From: an uncultured Actinomycetes bacterium
GTDB lineage: Bacteria > Actinomycetota > Thermoleophilia > Miltoncostaeales > Miltoncostaeaceae
DNA: 64,000 nucleotides
Direction of reading: 5' to 3'
Assembly (NCBI GenBank): GCA_903896045.1
Contig: CAITWD010000036.1
Coordinates: forward strand, 1 to 64,000
Shown here: positions 17,539 to 26,189 of the stretch, piece by piece
How positions within the stretch are numbered: position 1 is the first letter of the stretch
How the letters are laid out: every line of letters begins with the position of its first letter
Notes under the pieces: model-generated
Seen by the model: the letters and a program-made list of their open reading frames with translations, nothing else
Databases searched by the model: none
What the model was told of the DNA's origin: nothing
Program-made: the position numbers and the translations under genes

Positions 17539-19659
17539 GTGCAGGGTTTGACGCGCTGGGTCATACGGCACAAAATCAGCGTTGTGGTGATGTGGGTCAT
17601 CCTCGCGCTCTCAGGATTCGCGGTACTCCCGTCGCTGGGCAACCATCTCTCGATGGACTTTCGGGTGCCAGGAAGCGAGGGCTACGCCACCAATACCACC
17701 ATCTCAAATACCTTCAGCAATGGCGGAAATGTACTTCCCGTCGTACCGGTGATCACCCTCCCTCCTGGGGTGACAATGCAAACGCCGGGTGTGGAACACC
17801 AACTATCTGAGATCTTCAGCATTGCGTCGTTCGCAATTCCGGGAATTCGGATCGCGTCGTTTGCCAATGCGGGCGGAGCGGCGTTCATCTCGCCGGATCA
17901 GCGGACGACCTACGCGCTGGTATTCACCAAGGCGCTCCCTGGATATGGAGATCAATCGATCCAGGGTCCACTCGTTGAAGGCTTTTTCAAGGGCTTTAAG
18001 GTGCACGGTGTCCACTTTCATTTCACTGGTCGCATTCCACTTGAGCTCGGTGGTGGAAATGGCGTTGGCCCCGGGGTGCTTCTGGAGACGCTTCTGGGGG
18101 CGATTGGTGCGCTCGCGGTGCTGGCCTTTGTCTTCGCGTCGTTTCTGGCCGCCATCCCCCTTCTGGTTGCAGCCGTCACGATTCCCGTCACGCTGCTGAT
18201 CGTCCTCGGACTCACACATCTCACCGAGGTATCATTTCTCGTTGAGTTCTTGGTCTCAATGATTGGGCTTGGCGTCGCTATTGATTATGCGCTGCTGATC
18301 GTCAGCCGCTGGCGCGAGGAATGCGCAAGGGGCACCGATCCCGAGACCGCACTCGTCGAGACCATGCGTACCGCCGGTCGATCAGTGGTCTTCTCAGGAA
18401 CTGCGGTGGCAATCGGGCTCCTGGCGATGGTTGTCCTTCCCATACCGTTTTTGCGAAGTCTCGGCATTGCGGGAATGCTCATCCCGCTTGTCAGTGTCGC
18501 AGTCAGTATTACCTTGCTTCCTGCCTTTCTTGCCAGCTTTGGCCAACGCGCCGACTGGCCGAAGCGCCGCCGAGGGGATCGCGCCAGTCGGGTGTGGTCC
18601 GGATGGGCACGGCTCGTGGTGCGCTTCCGTTGGGTTGCCGCGATCGCGGGTATTGCCATCCTGGCGCTACTGATCTGGCCCGCGACACAACTACGTCTCG
18701 GCAACCCAACAGCAAGTTCTCTGGGTGGACACGGCAATCCGCGGGCCGGCCTGACTGCGCTCGAGCAATCCGGCCTTGGTCCCGGGGTACTCACCCCCTT
18801 TGAGGTCCTTGTGCAAGGGACCGACCCCGTGAGAGTGGCCGTCAAGCTTGCAGCGGTCCCGGGGGTCAGCACCGCATTCGCCCCTCTCAGCGGCGACTGG
18901 CACCGTGATGGTTACTCGATTGTCGATGCACTTCCCAGTGCCGACGGCACATCCCCACAAGGTGCCGCAACGCTTGCCCGCGTCCGTGCGGTTGCCCATG
19001 CCATCCCAGGCACCGTCAAGGTTGGCGGTTGGGCCGCGCAGGATGCCGATTTTGTCGCAGCGGCATATAAGAGCTTCCCGCTCATGCTCACGGTCATCAT
19101 GATTCTCACCTTCCTGGTCTTGGCACGGGTATTTGGATCGCTCATCCTTGCGATCAAGGCGATCCTGCTGAATCTCCTTTCGGTTGCTGCCGCAATTGGG
19201 GTGATGGTGTGGGTCTGGCAGACCGGCCATGGATCGCATGCGATTTGGGGAGTCAGTGCGACTGGATCGATCATCGGGTTTATCCCACTGATGACCTTCG
19301 CATTCCTCTTCGGGATCTCAATGGATTATGAGGTCTTCATCATGAGCCGCATTCGCGAGGAATATGACAACGGCGCAACGACTGCGGAGGCAGTCATTTC
19401 CGGAATCGGACGCACAGGACGACTCATCACCAGTGCCGGGATGATTATGTTTCTCGCGTTTGTCGCACTCGCAACGACCCCGGATATCACCGTGCAAATG
19501 TTCGCCACCGGTCTTGCAGTCGGCATTTTGATCGACGCAACCATTGTCCGGGCGCTATTGATGCCTGCATTGATTGTGATTTTCGGGAAATTCAACTGGT
19601 GGATCCCGGGTCCACTCGCCCGTCTGGTGGGTGTTCGGGAACGTCCGCCCAGAGACTAA
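17539..19659 (+). CDS. MMPL/RND-family membrane transporter, copy 2
   Basis: 706 residues from a GTG at 17539. Same architecture as the preceding gene: N-terminal helix, RVPGSEGYATN loop, the helix-4 motif IGLGVAIDYALLIVSRWRE near residue 242 and FGISMDYEVFIMSRIREE in the second half. Most of the length aligns with copy 1 without large gaps, so this is a tandem duplication with later divergence in the extracellular loops, which probably set substrate choice. A 184-bp gap with a hairpin separates the two. It may have its own promoter. Confidence 0.88.
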   Translation: MQGLTRWVIRHKISVVVMWVILALSGFAVLPSLGNHLSMDFRVPGSEGYATNTTISNTFSNGGNVLPVVPVITLPPGVTMQTPGVEHQLSEIFSIASFAIPGIRIASFANAGGAAFISPDQRTTYALVFTKALPGYGDQSIQGPLVEGFFKGFKVHGVHFHFTGRIPLELGGGNGVGPGVLLETLLGAIGALAVLAFVFASFLAAIPLLVAAVTIPVTLLIVLGLTHLTEVSFLVEFLVSMIGLGVAIDYALLIVSRWREECARGTDPETALVETMRTAGRSVVFSGTAVAIGLLAMVVLPIPFLRSLGIAGMLIPLVSVAVSITLLPAFLASFGQRADWPKRRRGDRASRVWSGWARLVVRFRWVAAIAGIAILALLIWPATQLRLGNPTASSLGGHGNPRAGLTALEQSGLGPGVLTPFEVLVQGTDPVRVAVKLAAVPGVSTAFAPLSGDWHRDGYSIVDALPSADGTSPQGAATLARVRAVAHAIPGTVKVGGWAAQDADFVAAAYKSFPLMLTVIMILTFLVLARVFGSLILAIKAILLNLLSVAAAIGVMVWVWQTGHGSHAIWGVSATGSIIGFIPLMTFAFLFGISMDYEVFIMSRIREEYDNGATTAEAVISGIGRTGRLITSAGMIMFLAFVALATTPDITVQMFATGLAVGILIDATIVRALLMPALIVIFGKFNWWIPGPLARLVGVRERPPRD
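18260..18317 (+). repeat. 58-bp direct repeat, copy 2, inside second MMPL gene
   Basis: Exact copy of 15931-15988, embedded in otherwise diverged paralogous sequence. Confidence 0.8.
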
Positions 19660-19729
19660 ATCACCTCACATGATTCATCTGGGGACCGACATCTCGCGAC
19701 TTGTGATCCATCCGGTGGAGCTGTAAACA

Positions 19730-19860
19730 TCTAGGTGCCTGGCAGATGTGTCAGGTGGCACAGATGCCAGCGAAGCCGGTGTGATTCCGGCGCTGTCCCG
19801 CAACTGTGATGCCCTATTTCGATAGGGACAAGCCAGGTCGCCTGCGCTGTGCCGACAGTA
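19730..19860 (+). ncRNA. Cobalamin (AdoCbl) riboswitch aptamer
   Basis: The aptamer begins with AGGTGCC near 19733. The near-consensus B12-box core GAAGCCGGTGTGATTCCGG starts at 19772, followed by CGCTGTCCCGCAACTGTGA. A CCCTAT/ATAGGG stem closed by a TTCG loop (19812-19827) and AGCCAGG...CCTGC (19831 on) complete the pattern. It lies upstream of btuFCD, a cobalamin import operon. Cobalamin binding is expected to lower expression. Confidence 0.93.
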
Positions 19861-19918
19861 AGTCCTCGGGTGAAGGGCTGCTTGTCGGCGGAGCACCTTC
19901 TCCGTCCTCGAGCCTCCT

Positions 19919-19948
19919 TTCATCCTCCTATCTTTTTCGGAGGATGAA
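19919..19948 (+). promoter_or_regulatory. Shine-Dalgarno-sequestering hairpin (riboswitch expression platform)
   Basis: TTCATCCTCC (19919-19928) pairs perfectly over 10 bp with GGAGGATGAA (19939-19948), with a T-rich 10-nt loop. GGAGG at 19939-19943 is the ribosome-binding site of btuF (ATG at 19952), so the folded form hides it. This indicates translational control by the upstream cobalamin aptamer. Confidence 0.75.
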
Positions 19949-19951
19949 GAC

Positions 19952-20920
19952 ATGAACTTTTCCGTTTGCCGATCACGGATCCCCCTCATCGGGATCCTCG
20001 GGTTCCTCGTGATGCCACTTGCGCTTGCAGGCACATCACTCGCGACTGCATCGTCTGCCCACACGTCGTGTCCGACGCGGATCGTCTCGCTTTCCCCAAC
20101 TGCAACCGAGAGCCTCTATGCAATTGGTGCCGGCTCCCAAGTTGTCGCCGTAGATAGCGATTCAAATTTCCCCAGGACCTATCGAGTGCAATCGGGCGCG
20201 CATCTGATCACGCGGAACGTGCCGCGCCAATCGGACTTAAGCGCATATTCCCCAAGTGCTGAAGCAATCGTTTCCGGCGACGGACCCGACCTCGTGATCG
20301 GGTCCTACGACGCAAATCACGTCCGTGCGCAGCTCAACACGCTTGGTGTACGAACCGTATTCCGACCCACCGCAACGACGCTGGCGGGCGCATACGCTCA
20401 AATCCGAGAGCTTGGCGCTGTCACCTGCCACACCGTGGCGGCAGATCGCGTGATATCGACGATGCAGCGGCAGATACGCGCAATTCAAAGATCAGTGCCC
20501 GCTGTCGCGCGACGGTTGACCTATTACTCCGAGGTGAGCGGTCCGCCATCTATCTATGCGGCAAATAGCTCCTCGTTTATTGGACACCTGTATGGACTTC
20601 TCGGCCTGAAGAGCATCGCCGATGGAGTCGCGTGTTCGGCCAATTGCAACGGATTCCCAACGCTGACCCAAGAGTGGATCTTGGGCAAAAACCCGTCGCT
20701 CATCTTCCTGACAGATGATTTTCCCCTTGATGGTGGCGTCACCCCGAAGGCTGTGGCGACCCGCACCGGATGGAATCAGCTCGCCGCGGTCAAAAGCCAT
20801 TCGGTGTACGCGCTCAACGATGATGTTGCGTCACGTTGGGGTCCGCGGATTATCCTGCTCATGCGGGGAATCGCCAATGATGTCAGGCACTACCTGAACG
20901 CGCACCCCAAAGCTCGATGA
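19952..20920 (+). CDS. btuF: Cobalamin-binding protein of ABC importer (BtuF-like)
   Basis: 322 residues with a Sec signal peptide (hydrophobic 10-30, ALAGTSLATASS). No lipobox Cys is evident. The TroA/BtuF fold starts at CPTRIVSLSPTATESLYAIGAG, the standard opening of B12-binding proteins, and continues with SDLSAYSPSAEAIVSGDGPDLVIG. It delivers cobalamin or cobinamide to the BtuCD channel. Control by the riboswitch directly upstream supports a B12 substrate over siderophores. It overlaps btuC by 4 bp. Confidence 0.88.
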   Translation: MNFSVCRSRIPLIGILGFLVMPLALAGTSLATASSAHTSCPTRIVSLSPTATESLYAIGAGSQVVAVDSDSNFPRTYRVQSGAHLITRNVPRQSDLSAYSPSAEAIVSGDGPDLVIGSYDANHVRAQLNTLGVRTVFRPTATTLAGAYAQIRELGAVTCHTVAADRVISTMQRQIRAIQRSVPAVARRLTYYSEVSGPPSIYAANSSSFIGHLYGLLGLKSIADGVACSANCNGFPTLTQEWILGKNPSLIFLTDDFPLDGGVTPKAVATRTGWNQLAAVKSHSVYALNDDVASRWGPRIILLMRGIANDVRHYLNAHPKAR

Positions 20921-22002
20921 CCGCGATCGCAACATCCCGCGAGACGCTCACGCGCACACACACTCTCCCGCGCACCCATTGGCGGGACGTCGTGATGCTC
21001 GGTGCGGGAGTTGCGGTGCTGGCGCTCAGTATGCTCGCGGGACTCTTCATCGGCCCAGCGGGCATCTCGCCAGTCGCAATCGTCGAGGACCTTGCCAGTC
21101 ACATTCCGCTGCTGGGAATCCATTCGCACATGAGCGCGATTGATTCCACGATTGTCTGGCAGCTCCGCCTTCCCCGGGTCGTGCTTGGAGCGCTTGTCGG
21201 AGGTGTCCTTGCCATCTGCGGCGCGGCATATCAGGGCATCTTTCGAAATCCCCTCGCCGACCCGTATCTTCTCGGCGTCGCAGCCGGGGCAGGCCTTGGT
21301 GCGACGATTGCGATCGTGTTTGCCATCGACATTACCTTTCTGGGTATCCACGCCCTGCCACTACTCGCCTTTGTCGGCGCGGTGCTGGCTGTGGTGTTGG
21401 CATACGGCATCGGACGATCAGTTGGCGCGGGACGAAGTTCATCGACACTGATCCTCGGTGGTGTTGCGGTTGCGGCCCTTCTGACCGCGTTTCAAACGTT
21501 TTTGCAGCAACAGCACGCCCAGGAACTCCAACAGGTCTACAACTGGATCCTCGGAACGGTGGCAACGGCTGGGTGGAGCCAGGTGCTGACGATGCTCCCT
21601 TATGCAATCGTTGCGATCGGAGTTCTCCTCATCCATGGTCGCTTGCTCGATGTGATCGGACTCGGGGACGATTCAGCGCGCGCGCTTGGCGTCCGCACGA
21701 CTCACGTCCGCGTGGCGGTCATCATCGCCGTGACGATTGGGACCGCGGCTGCCGTTGCGGTAAGCGGACTGATCGGTTTCGTTGGGCTCATCATTCCCCA
21801 TGTTGTGCGACTTGTGGGAGTACGCAGCTACCGCATGCTCTTGCCGCTGGCGATGCTCTTTGGGGCGTCGTTTTTGGTGTTGTGCGACTTGGTCGCACGC
21901 ACTGTCCTCGCTCCGTCTGAATTGCCGATCGGAGTCGTCACCGCAGTGATTGGCGCCCCGTGTTTTGCCCTTGTGCTTCGTACGAGCAAGGTGTCGGAAT
22001 GA
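20917..22002 (+). CDS. btuC: Cobalamin ABC importer permease (BtuC/FecCD family)
   Basis: 361 residues, about ten membrane helices. FecCD landmarks are RLPRVVLGALVGGVLAICGAAYQGIFRNPLADPYLLGVAAGAGLGA and a GLIGFVGLIIPHVVRLVG loop near the ATPase-contact helix. It is the transmembrane channel of the importer. It is coupled to both neighbours by 4-bp overlaps and shares the riboswitch-controlled transcript. Confidence 0.9.
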   Translation: MTAIATSRETLTRTHTLPRTHWRDVVMLGAGVAVLALSMLAGLFIGPAGISPVAIVEDLASHIPLLGIHSHMSAIDSTIVWQLRLPRVVLGALVGGVLAICGAAYQGIFRNPLADPYLLGVAAGAGLGATIAIVFAIDITFLGIHALPLLAFVGAVLAVVLAYGIGRSVGAGRSSSTLILGGVAVAALLTAFQTFLQQQHAQELQQVYNWILGTVATAGWSQVLTMLPYAIVAIGVLLIHGRLLDVIGLGDDSARALGVRTTHVRVAVIIAVTIGTAAAVAVSGLIGFVGLIIPHVVRLVGVRSYRMLLPLAMLFGASFLVLCDLVARTVLAPSELPIGVVTAVIGAPCFALVLRTSKVSE

Positions 22003-22820
22003 CGCATATCGCACTCGAACAGGTCGATATTCAGCGTGGCAATCGTCGGGTCGTGCATAAGCTCACGCTCTCAGTTGCACGGGGCGAATGGCTCAGCGTG
22101 ATTGGACCAAATGGTGCGGGCAAAACCACGTTGCTCCATGCACTTGCCGCGCTGCTCCCAATTTCGGGTGAGATCGCAGTCAATGGCACCTCGCTGTACG
22201 CCATGTCACGCACCGTGCGGGCACAGCAGATCGCGTTGGTGCAGCAGGACGCAGATCTCCCAGCTGGAATGCGCGTGGTGGACTACGTCATGTTGGGCAG
22301 AACGCCCTACATCAGCCATTTTGGTCGTGAAGGCGCCGTGGACCGTCGGGTCGTCAGCGAGGTACTCGATCAACTTGAGTTATGGGACTTTGCATCCCGG
22401 CCGCTGGGGCATCTCTCGGGTGGCGAACGTCAACGCGTCGTTGTTGCGCGCGCACTCGCCCAAGAGCCGAGCATCCTCTTGCTCGACGAGCCCACCACGG
22501 CGCTCGATTTGGGTCGCCAACTTCATGTGCTGGATCTCGTCCGCAGGCTCCAAACCAACCGTACCCTCACAGTCGTCAGCGCGACTCACGACCTCACGCT
22601 CGCAGCCGCATACGCCGATCAGCTTGCGCTGTTAAGCGGGGGACACCTCGCCGCACATGGGACTCCGAACGATGTGCTCACCACAGCGATTCTCGAAGAG
22701 CACTATGGCGTGTCCCTGCGGGTCATTCGCGACAACGACGGGGGCATTGCCGTAATCCCGCATCGATCACCAACCCGCGGCGGACCCCGTGCCGATGAAA
22801 TGCAGGAGCCGGTGCAGTAA
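21999..22820 (+). CDS. btuD: Cobalamin ABC importer ATPase (BtuD/FecE-like)
   Basis: 273 residues from the ATG at 21999, overlapping the btuC stop. Walker A GPNGAGKTT (36-44), Q-loop near VQQDADLPAGM, signature HLSGGERQRV, Walker B ILLLDEPTTALD and the switch His in SATHDLTL are all intact. It drives uptake through BtuC. The last gene of the riboswitch operon, it converges on pabC 28 bp later. No strong terminator is visible there. Confidence 0.9.
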   Translation: MTHIALEQVDIQRGNRRVVHKLTLSVARGEWLSVIGPNGAGKTTLLHALAALLPISGEIAVNGTSLYAMSRTVRAQQIALVQQDADLPAGMRVVDYVMLGRTPYISHFGREGAVDRRVVSEVLDQLELWDFASRPLGHLSGGERQRVVVARALAQEPSILLLDEPTTALDLGRQLHVLDLVRRLQTNRTLTVVSATHDLTLAAAYADQLALLSGGHLAAHGTPNDVLTTAILEEHYGVSLRVIRDNDGGIAVIPHRSPTRGGPRADEMQEPVQ

Positions 22821-22848
22821 TCGCGATTTTCGGGGTCCTCTTCGGAGG

Positions 22849-23610
22849 CTACCGCAGTGCGCGATAGGCGTCATGCACCTGCCGAGCAACTGCGCCGACT
22901 GTGCCGGGTCCGACAGCCGCTCCATTGAGCTCACACACACTGCGCACTCCGCGCAGCGCACTCACAAGAAATATTTCCTCAGCATCACTCCACAGCGACG
23001 GGGCGATCATAGTCTCAATCAGATCAGCTCGCACGGTCTTGACGAAGGCTCTGCCGACCCCCGGGAGGAGTCCCGTACACGGGGCCGTCAGCACGCGGCC
23101 AGCCCCAACAACACACACAGATGCTCGGGTCGACTCGCCAAGATTGCCGTGTGCATCGCACATCAATGCTGCCTCGACCCGAGAGGCGGCCGCACGCCTC
23201 TCCCCCCACATCCACAGCGCGCGATCGGTCGTCTTGTGTTCACGCCACGGAGCATCAGGCAACCACGCACCCCGTACGGTGATCGCTCGCACCTGTTCAG
23301 GCTGTTCGGGCACAGGTTCCACCGGGGTGGCGCATGCATGCAGATAGCCTCCAGGACCGATGACCAGACGAACGCGGGCATCGGCAATCGCAGTTTCTGC
23401 GCACGCTGCTTCAAGCGCCTGCATGATGTCATCCCGTGATGGCGCACTCTCAAGATAAAGATGCGCCCGTGATCGCATGACCCGATCAATGTGTGCGCCC
23501 AGAAAGAGCACTCGCCCATCGACGGCTCGCATCGTCTCGATCAATCCCACAATCGGATCCTCTGGACACACGTGCCCGGGAGCGCTCACGCCCCGCTCAG
23601 CGTCGGACAT
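22849..23610 (-). CDS. pabC: Aminodeoxychorismate lyase-type class IV aminotransferase
   Basis: 253 residues of the class IV PLP fold. VGLIETMRAVDGRVLFLGAHIDR is the usual opening. Lys126 in REHKTTDR is the expected PLP-binding lysine, and the LGESTRASVCVV segment carries the cofactor-contacting Glu. Alone this could be a branched-chain or D-amino-acid aminotransferase. The pabB gene ends only 3 bp upstream, which makes conversion of aminodeoxychorismate to p-aminobenzoate for folate the best call. Confidence 0.8.
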   Translation of the reverse strand: MSDAERGVSAPGHVCPEDPIVGLIETMRAVDGRVLFLGAHIDRVMRSRAHLYLESAPSRDDIMQALEAACAETAIADARVRLVIGPGGYLHACATPVEPVPEQPEQVRAITVRGAWLPDAPWREHKTTDRALWMWGERRAAASRVEAALMCDAHGNLGESTRASVCVVGAGRVLTAPCTGLLPGVGRAFVKTVRADLIETMIAPSLWSDAEEIFLVSALRGVRSVCELNGAAVGPGTVGAVARQVHDAYRALR

Positions 23611-23613
23611 GCA

Positions 23614-24870
23614 TCAGATCCCCGCTGTGCGCAGAAACGGATGTGCTTTTGCCATCGCTTCACGGTGTTCCTGGATTGGATCCGAATCCCAGGTCACCGC
23701 ACCGCCGCTCCAATACCACACCAACTCATCATGCAGCCATGCGGTACGAATCAGCACACTCGCATCAACGCGACCATCGGGGGCCGCCATCACCATGCTG
23801 CCGTAGGCAATGCCACGCGGCACAGGCTCAATCGCATCAATTGCGGCCATCGCGGCAAGCTTGGGGCACCCCGTCACTGACCCACCGGGAAAGACCGCGG
23901 CAAGTACATCAGCAGGTGTCATACCCTCGCGCAGCTCGGCGCGGATATCGCTCACCAGATGCTCCACATACCTGGTGGCAAGCGGATACATCAGATTGGT
24001 CACCGACACCCCACCCGGCTGCGCAACGCGGCCCAAATCGTTGCGTACTAAATCAACGATCATGATGTGCTCTGCCCGTTCCTTCTCATCGGCGATCAGC
24101 TCAGCCGTATCACCAACTGATGCGGTGCCTTTAATGGGCGAGCTCACTGCAACATCCTCAGCGACACGTACCAACCGCTCTGGCGATGCGGAAATGACAA
24201 CACCTTCCGGAAGCCCAAAGAAGGAGCGGTACTGCGCGTCACCGGCTGCCTCCCAGAGTCCAACGGCAAATGCATACGGTGAGCTGGCCCAAGGGGCGTC
24301 CAAGCGCTGCGTGATGTTGACTTGGTAACAATCTCCACTGCGAATCAATTCCCGAACCTGGGCAACGGCAGCTGTGTACTCGGTGGCGGCAAGCGATGAG
24401 CGAATCGCACCCGCGCCTGCCCCGTCCATGAGGGCCGAGACCCCACTCTCCTGCATCCATTCCTCTACCAGCGATGCCGATCCCCATATGTAGGCGCCAT
24501 CTCCAGGGATTACCTCTATGAGCGTGTCGTAACGGCAGAGCGCGGCAATCGGCGGCGCCCCCGTCACATGGCGACGAGGTGGGGTGTCATCACCAGACAG
24601 CGCAAGGTCATACCCCAACACGCCAATCCACGAGCCCGCCAACCCTTCATGTGCCGAGGGCGTCGTGCGCAATGCATCCCACACGTCCTCTCCGCGAACA
24701 ATCTCACTGGGATCACAGGCAACGATGGTGGACCCATGAAAATGCACCAAGACCGGATAGGTGCGGTCTGCGACAATTTCCAATAATTGCTGCGCAAGCA
24801 AATGATCGCCATCCATTGTGGCGAACGAGGAAATGTTGAGTGGCTGCGCTGTCCGCGACACCGTCGACAT
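23614..24870 (-). CDS. pabB: Aminodeoxychorismate synthase component I
   Basis: 418 residues from the ATG at 24870. The frame is open further upstream but that part looks non-coding. The chorismate-binding domain (about 150-410) shows YTAAVAQVRELIRSGDCYQVNITQR, SPERLV, PIKGTASVGDT, DLVRNDLGRV and GSVTGCPKLAAM, all typical of PabB/TrpE. The PIKGT lysine and linkage to pabC favour PabB. It makes 4-amino-4-deoxychorismate. The glutamine amidotransferase partner (pabA/trpG) is not in the window. Confidence 0.87.
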   Translation of the reverse strand: MSTVSRTAQPLNISSFATMDGDHLLAQQLLEIVADRTYPVLVHFHGSTIVACDPSEIVRGEDVWDALRTTPSAHEGLAGSWIGVLGYDLALSGDDTPPRRHVTGAPPIAALCRYDTLIEVIPGDGAYIWGSASLVEEWMQESGVSALMDGAGAGAIRSSLAATEYTAAVAQVRELIRSGDCYQVNITQRLDAPWASSPYAFAVGLWEAAGDAQYRSFFGLPEGVVISASPERLVRVAEDVAVSSPIKGTASVGDTAELIADEKERAEHIMIVDLVRNDLGRVAQPGGVSVTNLMYPLATRYVEHLVSDIRAELREGMTPADVLAAVFPGGSVTGCPKLAAMAAIDAIEPVPRGIAYGSMVMAAPDGRVDASVLIRTAWLHDELVWYWSGGAVTWDSDPIQEHREAMAKAHPFLRTAGI

Positions 24871-25001
24871 ACCCGTGAGCCTATCCGGTCTGATCGATCC
24901 CTGAGGCATATGACCGCACGCACAATCGCCATCCAGGCGTACACTCAGCGTCATTCCGCGCACAGGCGCGGTCTGTACACCTCGATCACGCGGGATACCG
25001 T

Positions 25002-26189
25002 ATGCCGGAACATGCGTTGTTGATCGTTCACCAGGACGACATGGGAATGCGATTTGGTGGAGACCACCCCACCGACCAACGCCGGCATCAACTCGCCGTC
25101 GCCCTCTGTCGCGAAGCCGGACTCCTCGAGCAAGCGGGAGTGGCGTACGAGGCCCCACCGCCACCGATGCCCGATGAGGAACTTGCCCGCGTCTTTGCGC
25201 CTGCGTTCATCCGCGCCGTTCATCGGTACAACGACACCCCGATTCTCGCCGCCGCGCCGGAGGCGGCCCAATGGGGTATCGGCGGCGACAACAACGCATA
25301 TGCGGGCATGCACAACGATTCGGCGCTTGTGTCGGCAGCAGCCGGCGCAGCAGCCGATGCGCTGATCTCCGGACGGGCTCGAAAGGCATTTGTGCCGGCA
25401 GCCGGTGCCCATCACGGCACCCATAACCGCGCGTGGGGCTTTGGGATCTACAACGAAACCGCCATCGCAGTCCAATGGCTACTCGACGGCGGTTGCGAGC
25501 GGGTCTGCTACATCGATCTCGATGTCCACCATGGCAATGGCACGCAATGGATCTTCTACGAGGACCCGCGCGTCATGACCGTCTCCGTTCACGAATCGGG
25601 TCGCCACCTGTTCCCAGGGTCCGGGTTCCCGCAGGAAACCGGTGCCCCCGGCGCAGAAGGGTCATCGGCCAATCTCGCCCTGCCTCCATTTTCTGGCAAT
25701 GCCGCCTATCGCCGTGCCTTGCATGAATTTGTCATTCCCGTCGTCGAGGCATTCGCCCCCGATGCGATCGTGGCCCAATGTGGTGTCGATCACCATCACG
25801 CGGATCCTCTCGCCCACATGCTCACCACGATCGACCTCTACCCGGACCTCTGGGAAGGTCTCGATCAGTTAGCAACCTCGCTCTGCGACGGGCGGTGGAT
25901 TGCAATGGGTGGCGGTGGATACAACCCATGCGTTGCTCCACCGCGCGCATGGGCATCACTCGCATTTCAAATGATCGGCCAACGCATCGAGGGAAATCTC
26001 CCTGAGCGGTGGCGAGAGCTCGCGTTAATCCTCGGATGCGACACCCCTGCCTATACCTGGACCGAGGACACACCACCCGCCGCCGATCCCGATCGCGATC
26101 GCAGCGTCGCCCAACAGGTTGACGAGGCGATCACACGATCGCGCCTCTGCCTCTCCCCCTACTGGCCGAGCTTGCGCGCAGACATGTGA
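25002..26189 (+). CDS. Histone deacetylase/acetoin-utilisation (AcuC-like) family hydrolase, second copy
   Basis: 395 residues. His137-His138 (AGAHHG), Asp174 and His176 in DLDVHHGNG, Asp263 in CGVDHHHADPL and Tyr307 in GGGYNP complete the zinc/active-site set. LIVHQDDMGMRFGGDHPTDQRRH is the AcuC/HDAC-type N-terminus that the first copy (5979-7133) lacks in this form, so this one is closer to canonical AcuC. Substrate is open: acetylated protein or a small acetyl-amide. Divergent from pabB across 131 bp. Its 3' end overlaps the convergent hydrolase gene by 31 bp. Confidence 0.9.
   Translation: MPEHALLIVHQDDMGMRFGGDHPTDQRRHQLAVALCREAGLLEQAGVAYEAPPPPMPDEELARVFAPAFIRAVHRYNDTPILAAAPEAAQWGIGGDNNAYAGMHNDSALVSAAAGAAADALISGRARKAFVPAAGAHHGTHNRAWGFGIYNETAIAVQWLLDGGCERVCYIDLDVHHGNGTQWIFYEDPRVMTVSVHESGRHLFPGSGFPQETGAPGAEGSSANLALPPFSGNAAYRRALHEFVIPVVEAFAPDAIVAQCGVDHHHADPLAHMLTTIDLYPDLWEGLDQLATSLCDGRWIAMGGGGYNPCVAPPRAWASLAFQMIGQRIEGNLPERWRELALILGCDTPAYTWTEDTPPAADPDRDRSVAQQVDEAITRSRLCLSPYWPSLRADM

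Noticed and set aside
22789..23439. Plus-strand open frame across pabC
   Set aside because: No domain pattern. pabC on the minus strand has the class IV active-site residues.
24871..25164. N-terminal extension of pabB
   Set aside because: It runs into the divergent deacetylase gene and has no PabB-like sequence. The ATG at 24870 fits the usual length.
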